NCBI GenBank assembly: GCA_001789515.1
Contig: MFZT01000034.1
Coordinates: 1-12,474, forward strand
Length of the DNA stretch: 12,474 nt
DNA from: Candidatus Roizmanbacteria bacterium RIFCSPHIGHO2_02_FULL_43_11
GTDB lineage: Bacteria; Patescibacteriota; Microgenomatia; UBA1406; HO2-37-13b
Direction: 5' to 3'
Shown: positions 1 to 6,018 of the stretch, one piece after another
Numbering within the stretch: position 1 is the first letter of the stretch
How the letters are laid out: every line of letters begins with the position of its first letter
Made by a program: the position numbers and the translations under genes
The notes under the pieces: generated by a model
Seen by the model: the letters and a program-made list of their open reading frames with translations, nothing else
Databases searched by the model: none
Told to the model about the DNA's origin: nothing

Positions 1-150
1 GATATCACCGACTGGATCCTCGCCACAGAGCCAGATGGGGACGGCGTCATCTACATCGAGAGCCCAGAAGGCACCAGCAGCGCCTGGGCCTGGATAGGCC
101 GCAAGCTTGAGTTCGATATGCTGCTCTCCACAACAGCGCCGGTACACTGA
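1..150 (+). CDS. C-terminal end of an unidentified protein (5' truncated by the window)
   Basis: An open frame runs from base 1 to a TGA at 148-150, giving 49 residues that begin DITDWILATEPDGDG and end TTAPVH. The start lies outside the window. I do not recognise the family. The segment is Asp-, Gly- and Trp-containing with no membrane stretch, which suits the end of a soluble or secreted beta-rich domain, but this is only an impression. Its GC content is about 60% (90 of 150 bases by my count), clearly richer than the roughly 40% GC of the genes to the right. It is transcribed toward the minus-strand sugar transferase, with a hairpin between their 3' ends. It may be the last host-type gene before an accessory array. 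The frame is convincing because of its codon composition and the clean stop, but with only 49 residues it could be misjudged. Confidence 0.6.
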   Translation, partial: DITDWILATEPDGDGVIYIESPEGTSSAWAWIGRKLEFDMLLSTTAPVH

Positions 151-180
151 CACATACCTTCTGCAATCCGTGCACAACCC

Positions 181-206
181 TAGGGGGGGCCGAAAGGCCC
201 CTCCTA
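181..206. terminator. GAAA-loop hairpin between convergent genes, possible bidirectional terminator
   Basis: Bases 181-191 pair with 196-206 to give an 11-bp, very GC-rich stem with one G-T wobble, closed by a GAAA (GNRA-type) tetraloop. It lies between the stop of the plus-strand gene (150) and the stop of the minus-strand sugar transferase (213), where a shared terminator would be expected. No clear T tract follows on either strand, so a classical intrinsic terminator is not proved. It could instead be an mRNA 3'-end stabiliser. Confidence 0.55.
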
Positions 207-212
207 AAGACT

Positions 213-923
213 TCAAAGTAGCTTGTCTATCATTCTTACGACTGTTCTGTATAGCACAAATAGATCCAGTCCAAGACTTGCTTTCCTTGCATAAAGAGCA
301 TCAAGGTGATATCGCCTCGTATCGTCCTTCCGTTTACGATTAACAGCAGAATTAAGGCTAAAGATACCTGGTCTTCCAGAGAAATAGTATTCTTCCCATT
401 CATCAGCCCAATCAGGGCACATTCTGTGCAGATGATCAAAAACATATTGAGGAGCCGAACGAATTTCAACGAGAGATAGGTTCTTCCAAACCCACAAAAG
501 CTGTGGAAGCTCTTCAAGTTCAAATTTGCGCATAAACGAGCCCAGTCGTGTGTTTCGAGGGTCTTTATCCTCACCAAAGCGAACTGCGTTGTGCAGATTT
601 GCCCCCATATTTTGATCAGCATCCGGCCTCATACATCTAATTTTGACCACATCAATAGGTTCTCTGTGTTGATCAAGTCTCTGCTGAGTATAAAAACAGC
701 TTCCCCCATCCTCGAGTTTTTTTGCGATTGCCAAAATCGCAATGAGAGGCAGCGCACAAGCTGCCATTGGGAATGCAATAATACGGTCTGTCCTTCGTTT
801 GGCTTCGCTATTGCGGTAAGCATATCCTTGCAAAGGCACGCATCTGTGAAGTTGACGTGCAAGAAAAGTATCCTCCTTCCTCAAATATCTATCAAGATTT
901 GTCCGGAAGCTCCTTTCAGGCAT
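213..923 (-). CDS. Divergent monotopic phosphoglycosyltransferase-like sugar transferase, catalytic motif altered
   Basis: The 236-aa protein has the layout of the bacterial sugar transferase family (WcaJ/ExoY/PglC type, PF02397), which moves a sugar phosphate onto a polyprenyl phosphate at the inner membrane. A KRRTDR motif (residues 42-47) precedes a hydrophobic re-entrant helix (about 49-69). Then come FYTQQRLD (78-84), VKIRCM (93-98), DPRNTRLGSFMRK (121-133) and a PG...LD...Y-RTV end (185-228). Key residues differ from the family. The usual DELPQ, whose Asp-Glu dyad is catalytic, reads EELPQ (137-141). The LVGPRP signature reads LVEIRSAP (151-158), and the PGLTG segment reads PGIFS. The start is set at the ATG at 923 rather than an in-frame ATG at 944, because an extended -10 box lies just before 923 and would fall inside the longer frame. 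It sits alone, without other polysaccharide genes. It may be a repurposed or inactive family member. Confidence 0.8.
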   Translation of the reverse strand: MPERSFRTNLDRYLRKEDTFLARQLHRCVPLQGYAYRNSEAKRRTDRIIAFPMAACALPLIAILAIAKKLEDGGSCFYTQQRLDQHREPIDVVKIRCMRPDADQNMGANLHNAVRFGEDKDPRNTRLGSFMRKFELEELPQLLWVWKNLSLVEIRSAPQYVFDHLHRMCPDWADEWEEYYFSGRPGIFSLNSAVNRKRKDDTRRYHLDALYARKASLGLDLFVLYRTVVRMIDKLL

Positions 924-929
924 GCCGCA

Positions 930-938
930 AGTATAGCA
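930..938 (-). promoter_or_regulatory. Extended -10 promoter of the sugar transferase gene, leaderless arrangement
   Basis: On the minus strand TGC-TATACT ends at 930, seven bases before the A of the ATG at 923. That places the expected transcription start at the start codon itself. No -35 box or Shine-Dalgarno site is evident. Confidence 0.6.
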
Positions 939-973
939 CAGCATGCTAGGTTTGAATCTTTCCTTATCCTATC

Positions 974-1008
974 GCAGGAGACTGCAACAGCACGTTGTGG
1001 CCTCCTGC
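974..1008. other. Two-step imperfect hairpin in the spacer between two minus-strand genes
   Basis: GCAGGAG at 974-980 pairs with CTCCTGC at 1002-1008. Inside it CAAC (985-988) pairs with GTTG (994-997) around a five-base loop. The structure lies in the 114-bp spacer between the metallopeptidase-like gene and the sugar transferase gene. It lacks a U tract, so it is not a standard terminator. It may be the structured core of a spacer element equivalent to those farther right, although its sequence similarity to them is weak. Confidence 0.4.
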
Positions 1009-1037
1009 ACTGGAATTTCTCATTTATAAAGCCTTTT

Positions 1038-2144
1038 CTAAACGGCCTTAGGCCCTTCATTCCCTGCAAGCGTATATGTATTTCCTTTCCTTGTCTCGAA
1101 TATATAGTAATAACCCGAACTATCGCCCTCACGGAGTAATTGTTCAGCTTCTTTTAAACGTTCAATAATCTTTTGATCTGGCAAAGGATGCGCAGACACA
1201 TAATCTCTTGCGTCAGGACCAAAATGGCCAAATTCATGATCAAGAGCTAGTCCGGGTGTCCTCTCACGAATAGGGTATGCAAGATCATCACCAAGATGTA
1301 AATCTCCTCCTTTGGGATATGACTGTTCCGGATCAACTTCAGTTGTGTCAACAATGATATCTCCACCGGATTTATTGTATTCATATATCTCTTTCATCCT
1401 ATTTCCTGATTTCCCAGGCCTTTCGGACGCGATTAGGATGTAGAATTTACGACTTGTTACTCCATTATCATCTGTCTTGGGAATTACTTCGTATCGTCCA
1501 ACAACGCTTACACCAGCATCTTCTTTATCCTTTAGAACTTGCATCATCTGTTCATGAGCTTCTTGGACTTTTTTTGGAATAAATTTACGACGCAAATCCG
1601 GTCCATCAACGAGAATAATCGTTAATGAATCCTGTGGATGATCCTTCAGATAGGGAAATATTGGCTGGTCTTGAAGGATATAGCGTCGAAGATGCAGGCG
1701 AACATCGTCTGTAGATATGATCGCTGTGTGATATTCCTGCGCAAGCTCATCAGGTGAAATTATATCTTCAGGTAGCGACTCTGCATTCAGCCGGCCAGGT
1801 TCTAATTGGACTGTTTCTGGTGTCTCTTGACTTTGTGGGGGCGTAGGTAACGATACGGCTGTGCCTATTGGAGCTGCCATTTCTACTCTAGCTTGACTTA
1901 TCAATGCTTCAAGCTCACCTATAACCCTTTTTGTTTCAGCTGCCTCATTTGGACGTATTCTCATAAGGCCTAAAAGCACAAGACAAATCGCAATGTATCC
2001 GGACCAAAGTCTCTTTGCCTCTCTGCGGTTTTTTTGCTCGGGCTGGTCTTCTGTGGCAAGGGCTGAATGAAGTCTTGATTGTACTGATGCAAGGGCATCG
2101 GAAGAGGAATTCGGTAGAAGTGTTGAAGCTGCGGACTCTGACAT
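1038..2144 (-). CDS. Membrane-anchored putative zinc metallopeptidase (HExxH)
   Basis: The 368-aa protein has a polar Ser-rich N-terminus, a basic stretch (NRREAKR) and one short hydrophobic segment (about residues 47-61, GYIAICLVLLGLM). It therefore looks like a single-pass membrane protein. A probable coiled coil follows (about 66-90), then a Pro/Gln-rich linker and a globular C-terminal domain. That domain contains LDHEFGHFG, so HEFGH at about 303-307 is a textbook HExxH zinc and catalytic motif. Downstream Asp and His residues (GPDARDYVSAHPL) could supply a third ligand. I do not recognise a named peptidase family. I infer that it cleaves a protein or peptide on the side of the membrane where the C-domain lies. 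The ATG at 2144 is preferred over the TTG at 2150. The gene begins 15 bp after the AbiEii-like gene with no obvious promoter, so it is probably co-transcribed with the DUF6922/AbiEii pair. Confidence 0.7.
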   Translation of the reverse strand: MSESAASTLLPNSSSDALASVQSRLHSALATEDQPEQKNRREAKRLWSGYIAICLVLLGLMRIRPNEAAETKRVIGELEALISQARVEMAAPIGTAVSLPTPPQSQETPETVQLEPGRLNAESLPEDIISPDELAQEYHTAIISTDDVRLHLRRYILQDQPIFPYLKDHPQDSLTIILVDGPDLRRKFIPKKVQEAHEQMMQVLKDKEDAGVSVVGRYEVIPKTDDNGVTSRKFYILIASERPGKSGNRMKEIYEYNKSGGDIIVDTTEVDPEQSYPKGGDLHLGDDLAYPIRERTPGLALDHEFGHFGPDARDYVSAHPLPDQKIIERLKEAEQLLREGDSSGYYYIFETRKGNTYTLAGNEGPKAV

Positions 2145-2159
2145 ACTCAATCCAGCTTA

Positions 2160-2807
2160 TCAGGAAATATATCCTTTTACTATCTCCTCAAGATATCTTT
2201 GGACATCCGAAGGTTTTGGAAGCGTATTATCTTCACTTACTGGGATAATGTCAAAGTTGTGAAAATCGTCAAAGTATGTAAGCTGTTCCAGAAATAATCT
2301 GTCGTTGAATAATGAACCATAAATATTTTGCGCTTTTTTCAGAAGATCGTTAAGTGTGATGATGTTATTGGACAAGAGTGTATATATGTCAAAATAATCT
2401 CTGTATGCTCCGCGACGACCAATGGTGTATGCTTTTTGAACTGCAATACTTTCCGGACTATACAACCGTATGCCTTCGCTTTGATTAACTATAAATTTTT
2501 CGCCGAAAGGGTAATATAAAAATGAAATTTTTATGTCCCTTTCAGTAAATACAGTCAACTCATCCGTAGAATTTTCAGATACTTGATGTATGTCTAGGGC
2601 CTTTTTCACTTTTTGCGCAAACTGCATTTGAATTTCATGATGTGAAAAAAGATCAAAATCAAACGATTTTCTGTGTTTAATCTGCAGTGCTAGCCCGGTT
2701 CCTCCAGCCAGAATAAAATCCGAGAAAAATGGTAAAAGATCTTGTAAAATCTTTTTCCTATCTTTATCGAGAATTTCGTGGTGTAGTTTTAAGATAGCTT
2801 GGTTCAT
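2160..2807 (-). CDS. AbiEii/AbiGii-type nucleotidyltransferase toxin-like protein
   Basis: The 215-aa protein carries the motifs of the AbiEii/AbiGii toxin family (PF08843), nucleotidyltransferase-fold proteins known as toxins of abortive-infection and toxin-antitoxin pairs. LAGGTGLALQIKHRKSFDFDLF spans about residues 33-54 and holds the GG turn and the metal-binding D50 and D52. The downstream helix reads SPESIAVQKAY (118-127), followed by YRDYFDIYTLL (135-145), the family's RD..D signature. Known members transfer nucleotides to RNA, for example tRNA 3' ends in MenT-type enzymes. The exact substrate here cannot be read from the sequence. The frame overlaps the end of the preceding small gene by 44 bp, an arrangement typical of a toxin translated after its antitoxin. 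No strong ribosome binding site is seen, which also suggests coupling. Confidence 0.85.
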   Translation of the reverse strand: MNQAILKLHHEILDKDRKKILQDLLPFFSDFILAGGTGLALQIKHRKSFDFDLFSHHEIQMQFAQKVKKALDIHQVSENSTDELTVFTERDIKISFLYYPFGEKFIVNQSEGIRLYSPESIAVQKAYTIGRRGAYRDYFDIYTLLSNNIITLNDLLKKAQNIYGSLFNDRLFLEQLTYFDDFHNFDIIPVSEDNTLPKPSDVQRYLEEIVKGYIS

Positions 2808-3033
2808 AAATACTTTCTGAGAGTTGTAATATAAACTTTTTTACAAAATGCAGGGTTGCTGGTTTATATACTTTCATCGGTGATTCCACAAAAATTTTCT
2901 GCACTTTGCGCAGACCGAGTTTGTTCTTTAGTGCAGCAATATCATCCAACGTCCCAAGAGCTAATGTATTGTGGACAAGATCGGGAGAACTATCAGGGAC
3001 ATCCTTACTATACCAAACATACCGTGATGCCAT
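2764..3033 (-). CDS. DUF6922-like small partner (putative antitoxin) of the AbiEii-like protein
   Basis: The 89-aa protein resembles the small helical proteins (DUF6922-like) that often precede AbiEii-type nucleotidyltransferases. It starts with an aromatic WYS segment, then has a long alpha-helical core: LVHNTLALGTLDDIAALKN, then GLRKVQKIFVES, then TLHFVKKFIL. The pattern matches the second protein at 3618-3929 (a G/D turn, a K-x-x motif and a Phe-rich last helix). By analogy with other bicistronic AbiEi/AbiEii pairs it would be the antitoxin or regulator, but it lacks a recognisable winged-helix DNA-binding domain. It overlaps the toxin-like gene by 44 bp. The start is supported by an extended -10 box whose last base is seven bases upstream of the ATG. 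Confidence 0.7.
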   Translation of the reverse strand: MASRYVWYSKDVPDSSPDLVHNTLALGTLDDIAALKNKLGLRKVQKIFVESPMKVYKPATLHFVKKFILQLSESIYEPSYLKTTPRNSR

Positions 3034-3039
3034 ATGGAT

Positions 3040-3048
3040 AGTATAACA
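3040..3048 (-). promoter_or_regulatory. Extended -10 promoter of the DUF6922/AbiEii unit, leaderless arrangement
   Basis: TGT-TATACT on the minus strand ends at 3040, seven bases from the A of the ATG at 3033. It lies in a 64-bp divergent region shared with the plus-strand PPOX gene promoter. Confidence 0.6.
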
Positions 3049-3081
3049 TGTAGCTTGATATGAGGTTTCTGCTCATTTCTA

Positions 3082-3090
3082 TGGTATCAT
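3082..3090 (+). promoter_or_regulatory. Extended -10 promoter of the PPOX-family gene
   Basis: TGG-TATCAT ends at 3090, eight bases before the A of the ATG at 3098, again giving an expected leaderless transcript. A TTGATA-like hexamer at 3055-3060 is too far away (24 bp) to be a normal -35 box for this -10. Confidence 0.55.
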
Positions 3091-3097
3091 AGCTCTT

Positions 3098-3589
3098 ATG
3101 CGTACTCTCTCACGTACACAGATCAAAAAAGACATTCTGTCCTTCCTCAAAAAGAACGGTATTATGACGTTAGCTACCAAGTCAATAAAAGGTCCTTGGG
3201 CTTGCACTGTTTACTACGGCGTTGATGACGCCATGAATCTTTATATCGTGACTGATCCAGATTCAACCCATGGTAAAAACATGATTAAAAACTGTAAAGT
3301 GGCATTTACCATTTTTGATTCCCACCAAAAAGTCGACGGTCTCAAAAGGGGCATTCAGGGCTCTGGAACAATCAAAGTGCTCAAAACCCGCGAAGGTATT
3401 TCCGAAGCCTTGGCTCTTTGGCACAAGCAAAATCCCGGAATAGAGGGTCGAATTACTGCGGATATTGTTGAAACGTCTTCGGATACTAAAGTTTTTGAGA
3501 TCACCTCTTCATATCTTAAGTTTTATAACAAAGAGTTATACGGCCATGAAGAATACGGGGTCTGGGAGGCAGAGCCGCCGGCAAGATAG
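3098..3589 (+). CDS. Pyridoxamine 5'-phosphate oxidase (PPOX)-family flavin/F420-type protein
   Basis: The 163-aa protein has the split-barrel pattern of the PPOX family. It has a helical start (TQIKKDILSFLKKNGIMTLAT), then GPWACTVYYGVDD and NLYIVTDPDSTHGKNMIKN (about 48-66), the cofactor phosphate-binding region. KVAFTIFDSHQKVDGLKRG (about 67-85) and IQGSGTIKVL follow. Members bind FMN, F420 or heme and act as oxidoreductases or cofactor-binding proteins. The full PNPOx enzyme has a C-terminal domain that is absent here, so vitamin B6 synthesis is unlikely. The substrate cannot be predicted. It is the only gene of the array on the plus strand. It is convergent with the orphan DUF6922 gene (28 bp apart) and divergent from the AbiEii unit. 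The start is supported by the extended -10 box immediately upstream. Confidence 0.85.
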   Translation: MRTLSRTQIKKDILSFLKKNGIMTLATKSIKGPWACTVYYGVDDAMNLYIVTDPDSTHGKNMIKNCKVAFTIFDSHQKVDGLKRGIQGSGTIKVLKTREGISEALALWHKQNPGIEGRITADIVETSSDTKVFEITSSYLKFYNKELYGHEEYGVWEAEPPAR

Positions 3590-3617
3590 GTTTTTTCCGG
3601 AAGACAACGTCTCTTGC

Positions 3618-3929
3618 CTAATAGGGCCAGTGCATTCTGCGCATTGTCAGATAAGGTGTTTGTAAACATAAGACTTTTTCTTGAGATAGATTAAGAATAA
3701 TTAACCAAAACCTTCCAATTTTAGTACGAAAATCACGCATAGTGTAGAACGTTTCAGTAATATCCTGTTTTGAAAAGTTCTTTCTCACCCATTTCACAGC
3801 CTCTGCATCTCCCTTATCTAAAAGTCTTTGAATGACAAATCGCGGTTTTATTGAAGGGTTTATTTTTTGCGGGTTAACATCCCAGAAAAACTGATATAGG
3901 TTTTCAGGTAGTCTGGTCGGTCGCTGCAT
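3618..3929 (-). CDS. Orphan DUF6922-like protein without an adjacent nucleotidyltransferase
   Basis: The 103-aa protein reads LYQFFWDVNPQKINPSIKPRFVIQRLLDKGD near its start, then VKWVRKNFSKQDITETFYTMRDFRTKIGRFW. This is the FWDv..., IIeRvL..Gd and Fw pattern of small DUF6922-like proteins that usually sit directly before an AbiEii-type toxin. Here the next gene in that direction is the opposite-strand PPOX gene, and no toxin-like frame follows. The last 22 residues (from SQEKVL) look unlike the conserved part and may be a replaced tail. It could be a solitary antitoxin that neutralises toxins in trans, or the remnant of a lost pair. It is paralogous in type to the gene at 2764-3033 but clearly divergent from it. 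Upstream, TGA-GAAAAT seven bases before the ATG is a poor extended -10 candidate. Confidence 0.65.
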   Translation of the reverse strand: MQRPTRLPENLYQFFWDVNPQKINPSIKPRFVIQRLLDKGDAEAVKWVRKNFSKQDITETFYTMRDFRTKIGRFWLIILNLSQEKVLCLQTPYLTMRRMHWPY

Positions 3930-4006
3930 ATGTATATTTTCTCATGTTTTAAGTAACTTCGCAATGATAATAAACCTGTCAGCTCGCATAAGTTGAGAGT
4001 TTTTGG

Positions 4007-4054
4007 TGTGCTGCCCTGATGGAGGACGTTGGGACACATGAGAATTTATTTCCT
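4007..4054. repeat. Probable divergent copy of the array spacer element
   Basis: Read on the minus strand, this segment after the stop-proximal end of the gene at 4073-5017 begins AGGAAATAAATTCT-AT. It resembles the start of the spacer next to the methyltransferase gene, AGGAAATAAGTTCTAAT, and both are followed by a C-rich, CAGCA-containing stretch. The rest of the 143-bp spacer (3930-4072) aligns poorly. I treat this as a weak copy. Confidence 0.35.
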
Positions 4055-4072
4055 GCGAAAAATACTATCTTA

Positions 4073-5017
4073 TCACCCCACTTCATCAACCATCCACAAA
4101 ATCTGCCCTCGTAATGTGCGTACTTCTGCAATCTCTCCTTCTTGCTCCCTTATAAAATCTGCTTCTAATATTGCAACTTCCCGTAAAGGCCGATTTCCGA
4201 CCATAACAGTATCAAGATAAGGTTCAATCCAATGCCAGAACGAGCCTTTTACTACAATCTTGTCTATCATTTCTCCAAGAACTATATCGGGTATTTGAAC
4301 TTCTCTTGGATCAAACACTGTATAATCACCATTTTTCCTGACCTTTCCACTGGCTATGCCTGGAACATCTTTTTTACCCGCATCAACCCCCTGGCAACAC
4401 AAAAGAGTACGTCGCAGCTCTTGCAGATCTGAGTAGCTTAAAGTTACCATATCAAGAACAGAAGGATCATCATTTACTTTGTCAGCAAGATCGGCAGTAT
4501 CCTCTACACTAAATGCTCTCATTTGTAGCGCCTGGAAGACTTCGGGTTTGAGAATGCATGCCATTATCCCTGGCTCACCATCTGGCAGGACCCATCGTGC
4601 AGACCCACGCGTGAGAAGATCTGGCGGAAATGTCAAGTATGTAGAAACGTATTCCCATGACCTTAGCAAATCATCAATGTTCATATGACCTCTATGGCCC
4701 TTGGGACCTCCTAATGCGTACAGATTAACCCCTTCACTCCCAAAAAACCTTGATAGAAATTCTTTCATTACATATTCAATATCATCAGGGTCATCCATAT
4801 CAGCAATGGGGTTTGCAACGAGATGGACAAGTCTTTCATGTGCAAAATATATTTCAAAAAGTCCACGAACTTTACCCTCTTCTGTAGTAGATAATTTGAG
4901 CCTGTCTGGAATTAAATCAATTAAGTGTTGATGTCTTTGGGTTGCTGGAGCAGTTGCGAATTGCTGGTCGACAGCAGCTTGTTTGCCGTTCTCCCTAGAC
5001 GAATCGTTGTCAAGCAT
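4073..5017 (-). CDS. Unrecognised 314-aa soluble protein
   Basis: I do not recognise this protein. It begins MLDNDSSRENGKQAAV. It has a mainly alpha-helical first half that includes a conserved-looking acidic stretch (ADMDDPDDIEYVMKEFLSRFFG) and a Gly/His-rich turn (LGGPKGHRGHMN). A Cys pair follows (LLCCQG), then a C-terminal beta-rich segment with FWHWIEPYLDTVMVGNRPLREVAILEADF. No signal peptide or membrane segment is seen. I place the start at the ATG at 5017. A perfect extended -10 (TGA-TATAAT) lies eight bases upstream and would otherwise encode the N-terminal MFDIIVH of a longer form starting at 5038. The longer form stays possible as a translationally coupled product of the gene at 5055-5912, whose stop is 16 bp away. 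It may share a cassette-like unit with that gene. Confidence 0.65.
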   Translation of the reverse strand: MLDNDSSRENGKQAAVDQQFATAPATQRHQHLIDLIPDRLKLSTTEEGKVRGLFEIYFAHERLVHLVANPIADMDDPDDIEYVMKEFLSRFFGSEGVNLYALGGPKGHRGHMNIDDLLRSWEYVSTYLTFPPDLLTRGSARWVLPDGEPGIMACILKPEVFQALQMRAFSVEDTADLADKVNDDPSVLDMVTLSYSDLQELRRTLLCCQGVDAGKKDVPGIASGKVRKNGDYTVFDPREVQIPDIVLGEMIDKIVVKGSFWHWIEPYLDTVMVGNRPLREVAILEADFIREQEGEIAEVRTLRGQILWMVDEVG

Positions 5018-5024
5018 ATGGACG

Positions 5025-5033
5025 ATTATATCA
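5025..5033 (-). promoter_or_regulatory. Consensus extended -10 (TGA-TATAAT) before the 314-aa protein gene
   Basis: The minus-strand TATAAT ends at 5025, eight bases from the A of the ATG at 5017. It is the closest match to the sigma-70-type -10 consensus in the window and argues for a start at 5017. Confidence 0.6.
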
Positions 5034-5054
5034 AACATCGAATGATGAACTTTT

Positions 5055-5912
5055 TTAATATTTAAACGACTGTTCCTGTAAAATAATCCTTCTTAATTCT
5101 ACACTTCCAGCTTCGATCGCTGACTCGGCCCCGCAATCTTTTGACAACTTGCCATCTTTAATACCATCACGGCAAGCACCGTTTAAACGATTGTAAATAC
5201 GTTCTCCGAGTTGGCTTTTGCCGTCAAACCACGCGCAACAATCTAAAAACATTTTTTTATACTTTTCTTTCCGAGTTATGATATATGCCTCAAATTCATG
5301 ATAACCCCACATATGCATCTCATGAACATTTCTGTTATGAACCATATATCCATCCACTGAGACACTTTCTAATAAAGAGATAGCTAATGTATAAAGATCT
5401 TGGAAATCTTCCTCAATATTAGCCTCCATACCTGCAATAAGTAATATTGATGCAATATCACTATCAAAAGCTTCTGATATTTTCAGGCGAGTGTATTTTG
5501 TTAGATAAGCATCATCCTTAGTTACTGCGAAAGCTTTGGCGTAGGCATGTTTTGCTCTAGAACTCCACCATGCTCCACCAGGATAATAAGATTGCGTGTT
5601 TGTAACTCGATTATTGTCTTCATCAATAAAATTCAGCATTAGGTTGTTATCATCAGTCATATAGTCTAAAAATTTAATCCACTTCAAATCTGTTTCTAGG
5701 GCTGTTTTATCTTGGGTGTATTCATAAATTTCAAAAGCCAATATACATGCACGCGCCGCATCGTCAACACGGGCTTTACCCTCACCATTCGCATCCACCG
5801 GATGGAACTTTTTGCCATCTGTGCAGGAATAAACATGAATGTAAGGGATTTTATTGTTTGTTGAATCGTAAAAGTAGTTCGTTAAACCTGCTAAATGCTT
5901 CAGAATGTTCAT
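5055..5912 (-). CDS. Putative alpha/alpha-toroid (six-hairpin-like) carbohydrate-related protein
   Basis: The 285-aa protein has a motif ARVDDAARACILAFEIYEYT (about residues 47-66). This recalls the TDDNARAL helix of six-hairpin glycosidase-like proteins found with glycosyltransferases. Further paired helices and aromatic turns follow: LKWIKFLDYM, then SYYPGGAWWSSRAKHAYAKA, then HMWGYHEFEAYI and MFLDCCAWFDG. Aromatic and acidic residues in these turns would suit a sugar-binding groove. No signal peptide is seen, so a cytoplasmic location is likely. The assignment rests on the DDxAR pattern and helical periodicity, and no catalytic pair can be named. The start is supported by an extended -10 exactly seven bases upstream. 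The gene is followed after 16 bp by the 314-aa protein. Confidence 0.6.
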   Translation of the reverse strand: MNILKHLAGLTNYFYDSTNNKIPYIHVYSCTDGKKFHPVDANGEGKARVDDAARACILAFEIYEYTQDKTALETDLKWIKFLDYMTDDNNLMLNFIDEDNNRVTNTQSYYPGGAWWSSRAKHAYAKAFAVTKDDAYLTKYTRLKISEAFDSDIASILLIAGMEANIEEDFQDLYTLAISLLESVSVDGYMVHNRNVHEMHMWGYHEFEAYIITRKEKYKKMFLDCCAWFDGKSQLGERIYNRLNGACRDGIKDGKLSKDCGAESAIEAGSVELRRIILQEQSFKY

Positions 5913-5918
5913 ATGGGC

Positions 5919-5927
5919 AGTATATCA
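5919..5927 (-). promoter_or_regulatory. Extended -10 promoter inside the spacer element
   Basis: TGA-TATACT on the minus strand ends at 5919, seven bases from the A of the ATG at 5912. Confidence 0.6.
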
Positions 5928-6011
5928 AGTTCGGATATCTCGGTTCTCTACCAAATGGTAGTCTATTGTGGAGCTGTGGAGCAATTTGCAGGCGATCTCG
6001 GATAAAATTCA
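5919..6011. repeat. Array spacer element, copy between mazF and the six-hairpin-like gene
   Basis: On the plus strand it starts AGTATATC-AAGTTCGGA. This aligns with AGTATACCAAAAGTTCGAA, the start of the copies at 7086 and 7910. Its far end, GGATAAAATTCAAACCT, next to the stop of the preceding gene, forms an imperfect inverted repeat with the near end (AAGTTCGGA against AGGTTTGAA on the other strand). It has about the same length as the other copies. Confidence 0.55.
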
Positions 6012-6018
6012 AACCTTT

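Noticed and set aside
236..622. Second minus-strand frame inside the sugar transferase gene
   Set aside because: It is an alternate frame of a gene whose family motifs run continuously in the main frame, so no frameshift is needed.
591..1139. Plus-strand frame of 182 codons
   Set aside because: It covers the promoter and N-terminus of the sugar transferase gene and the end of the peptidase gene on the other strand, and shows no family pattern.
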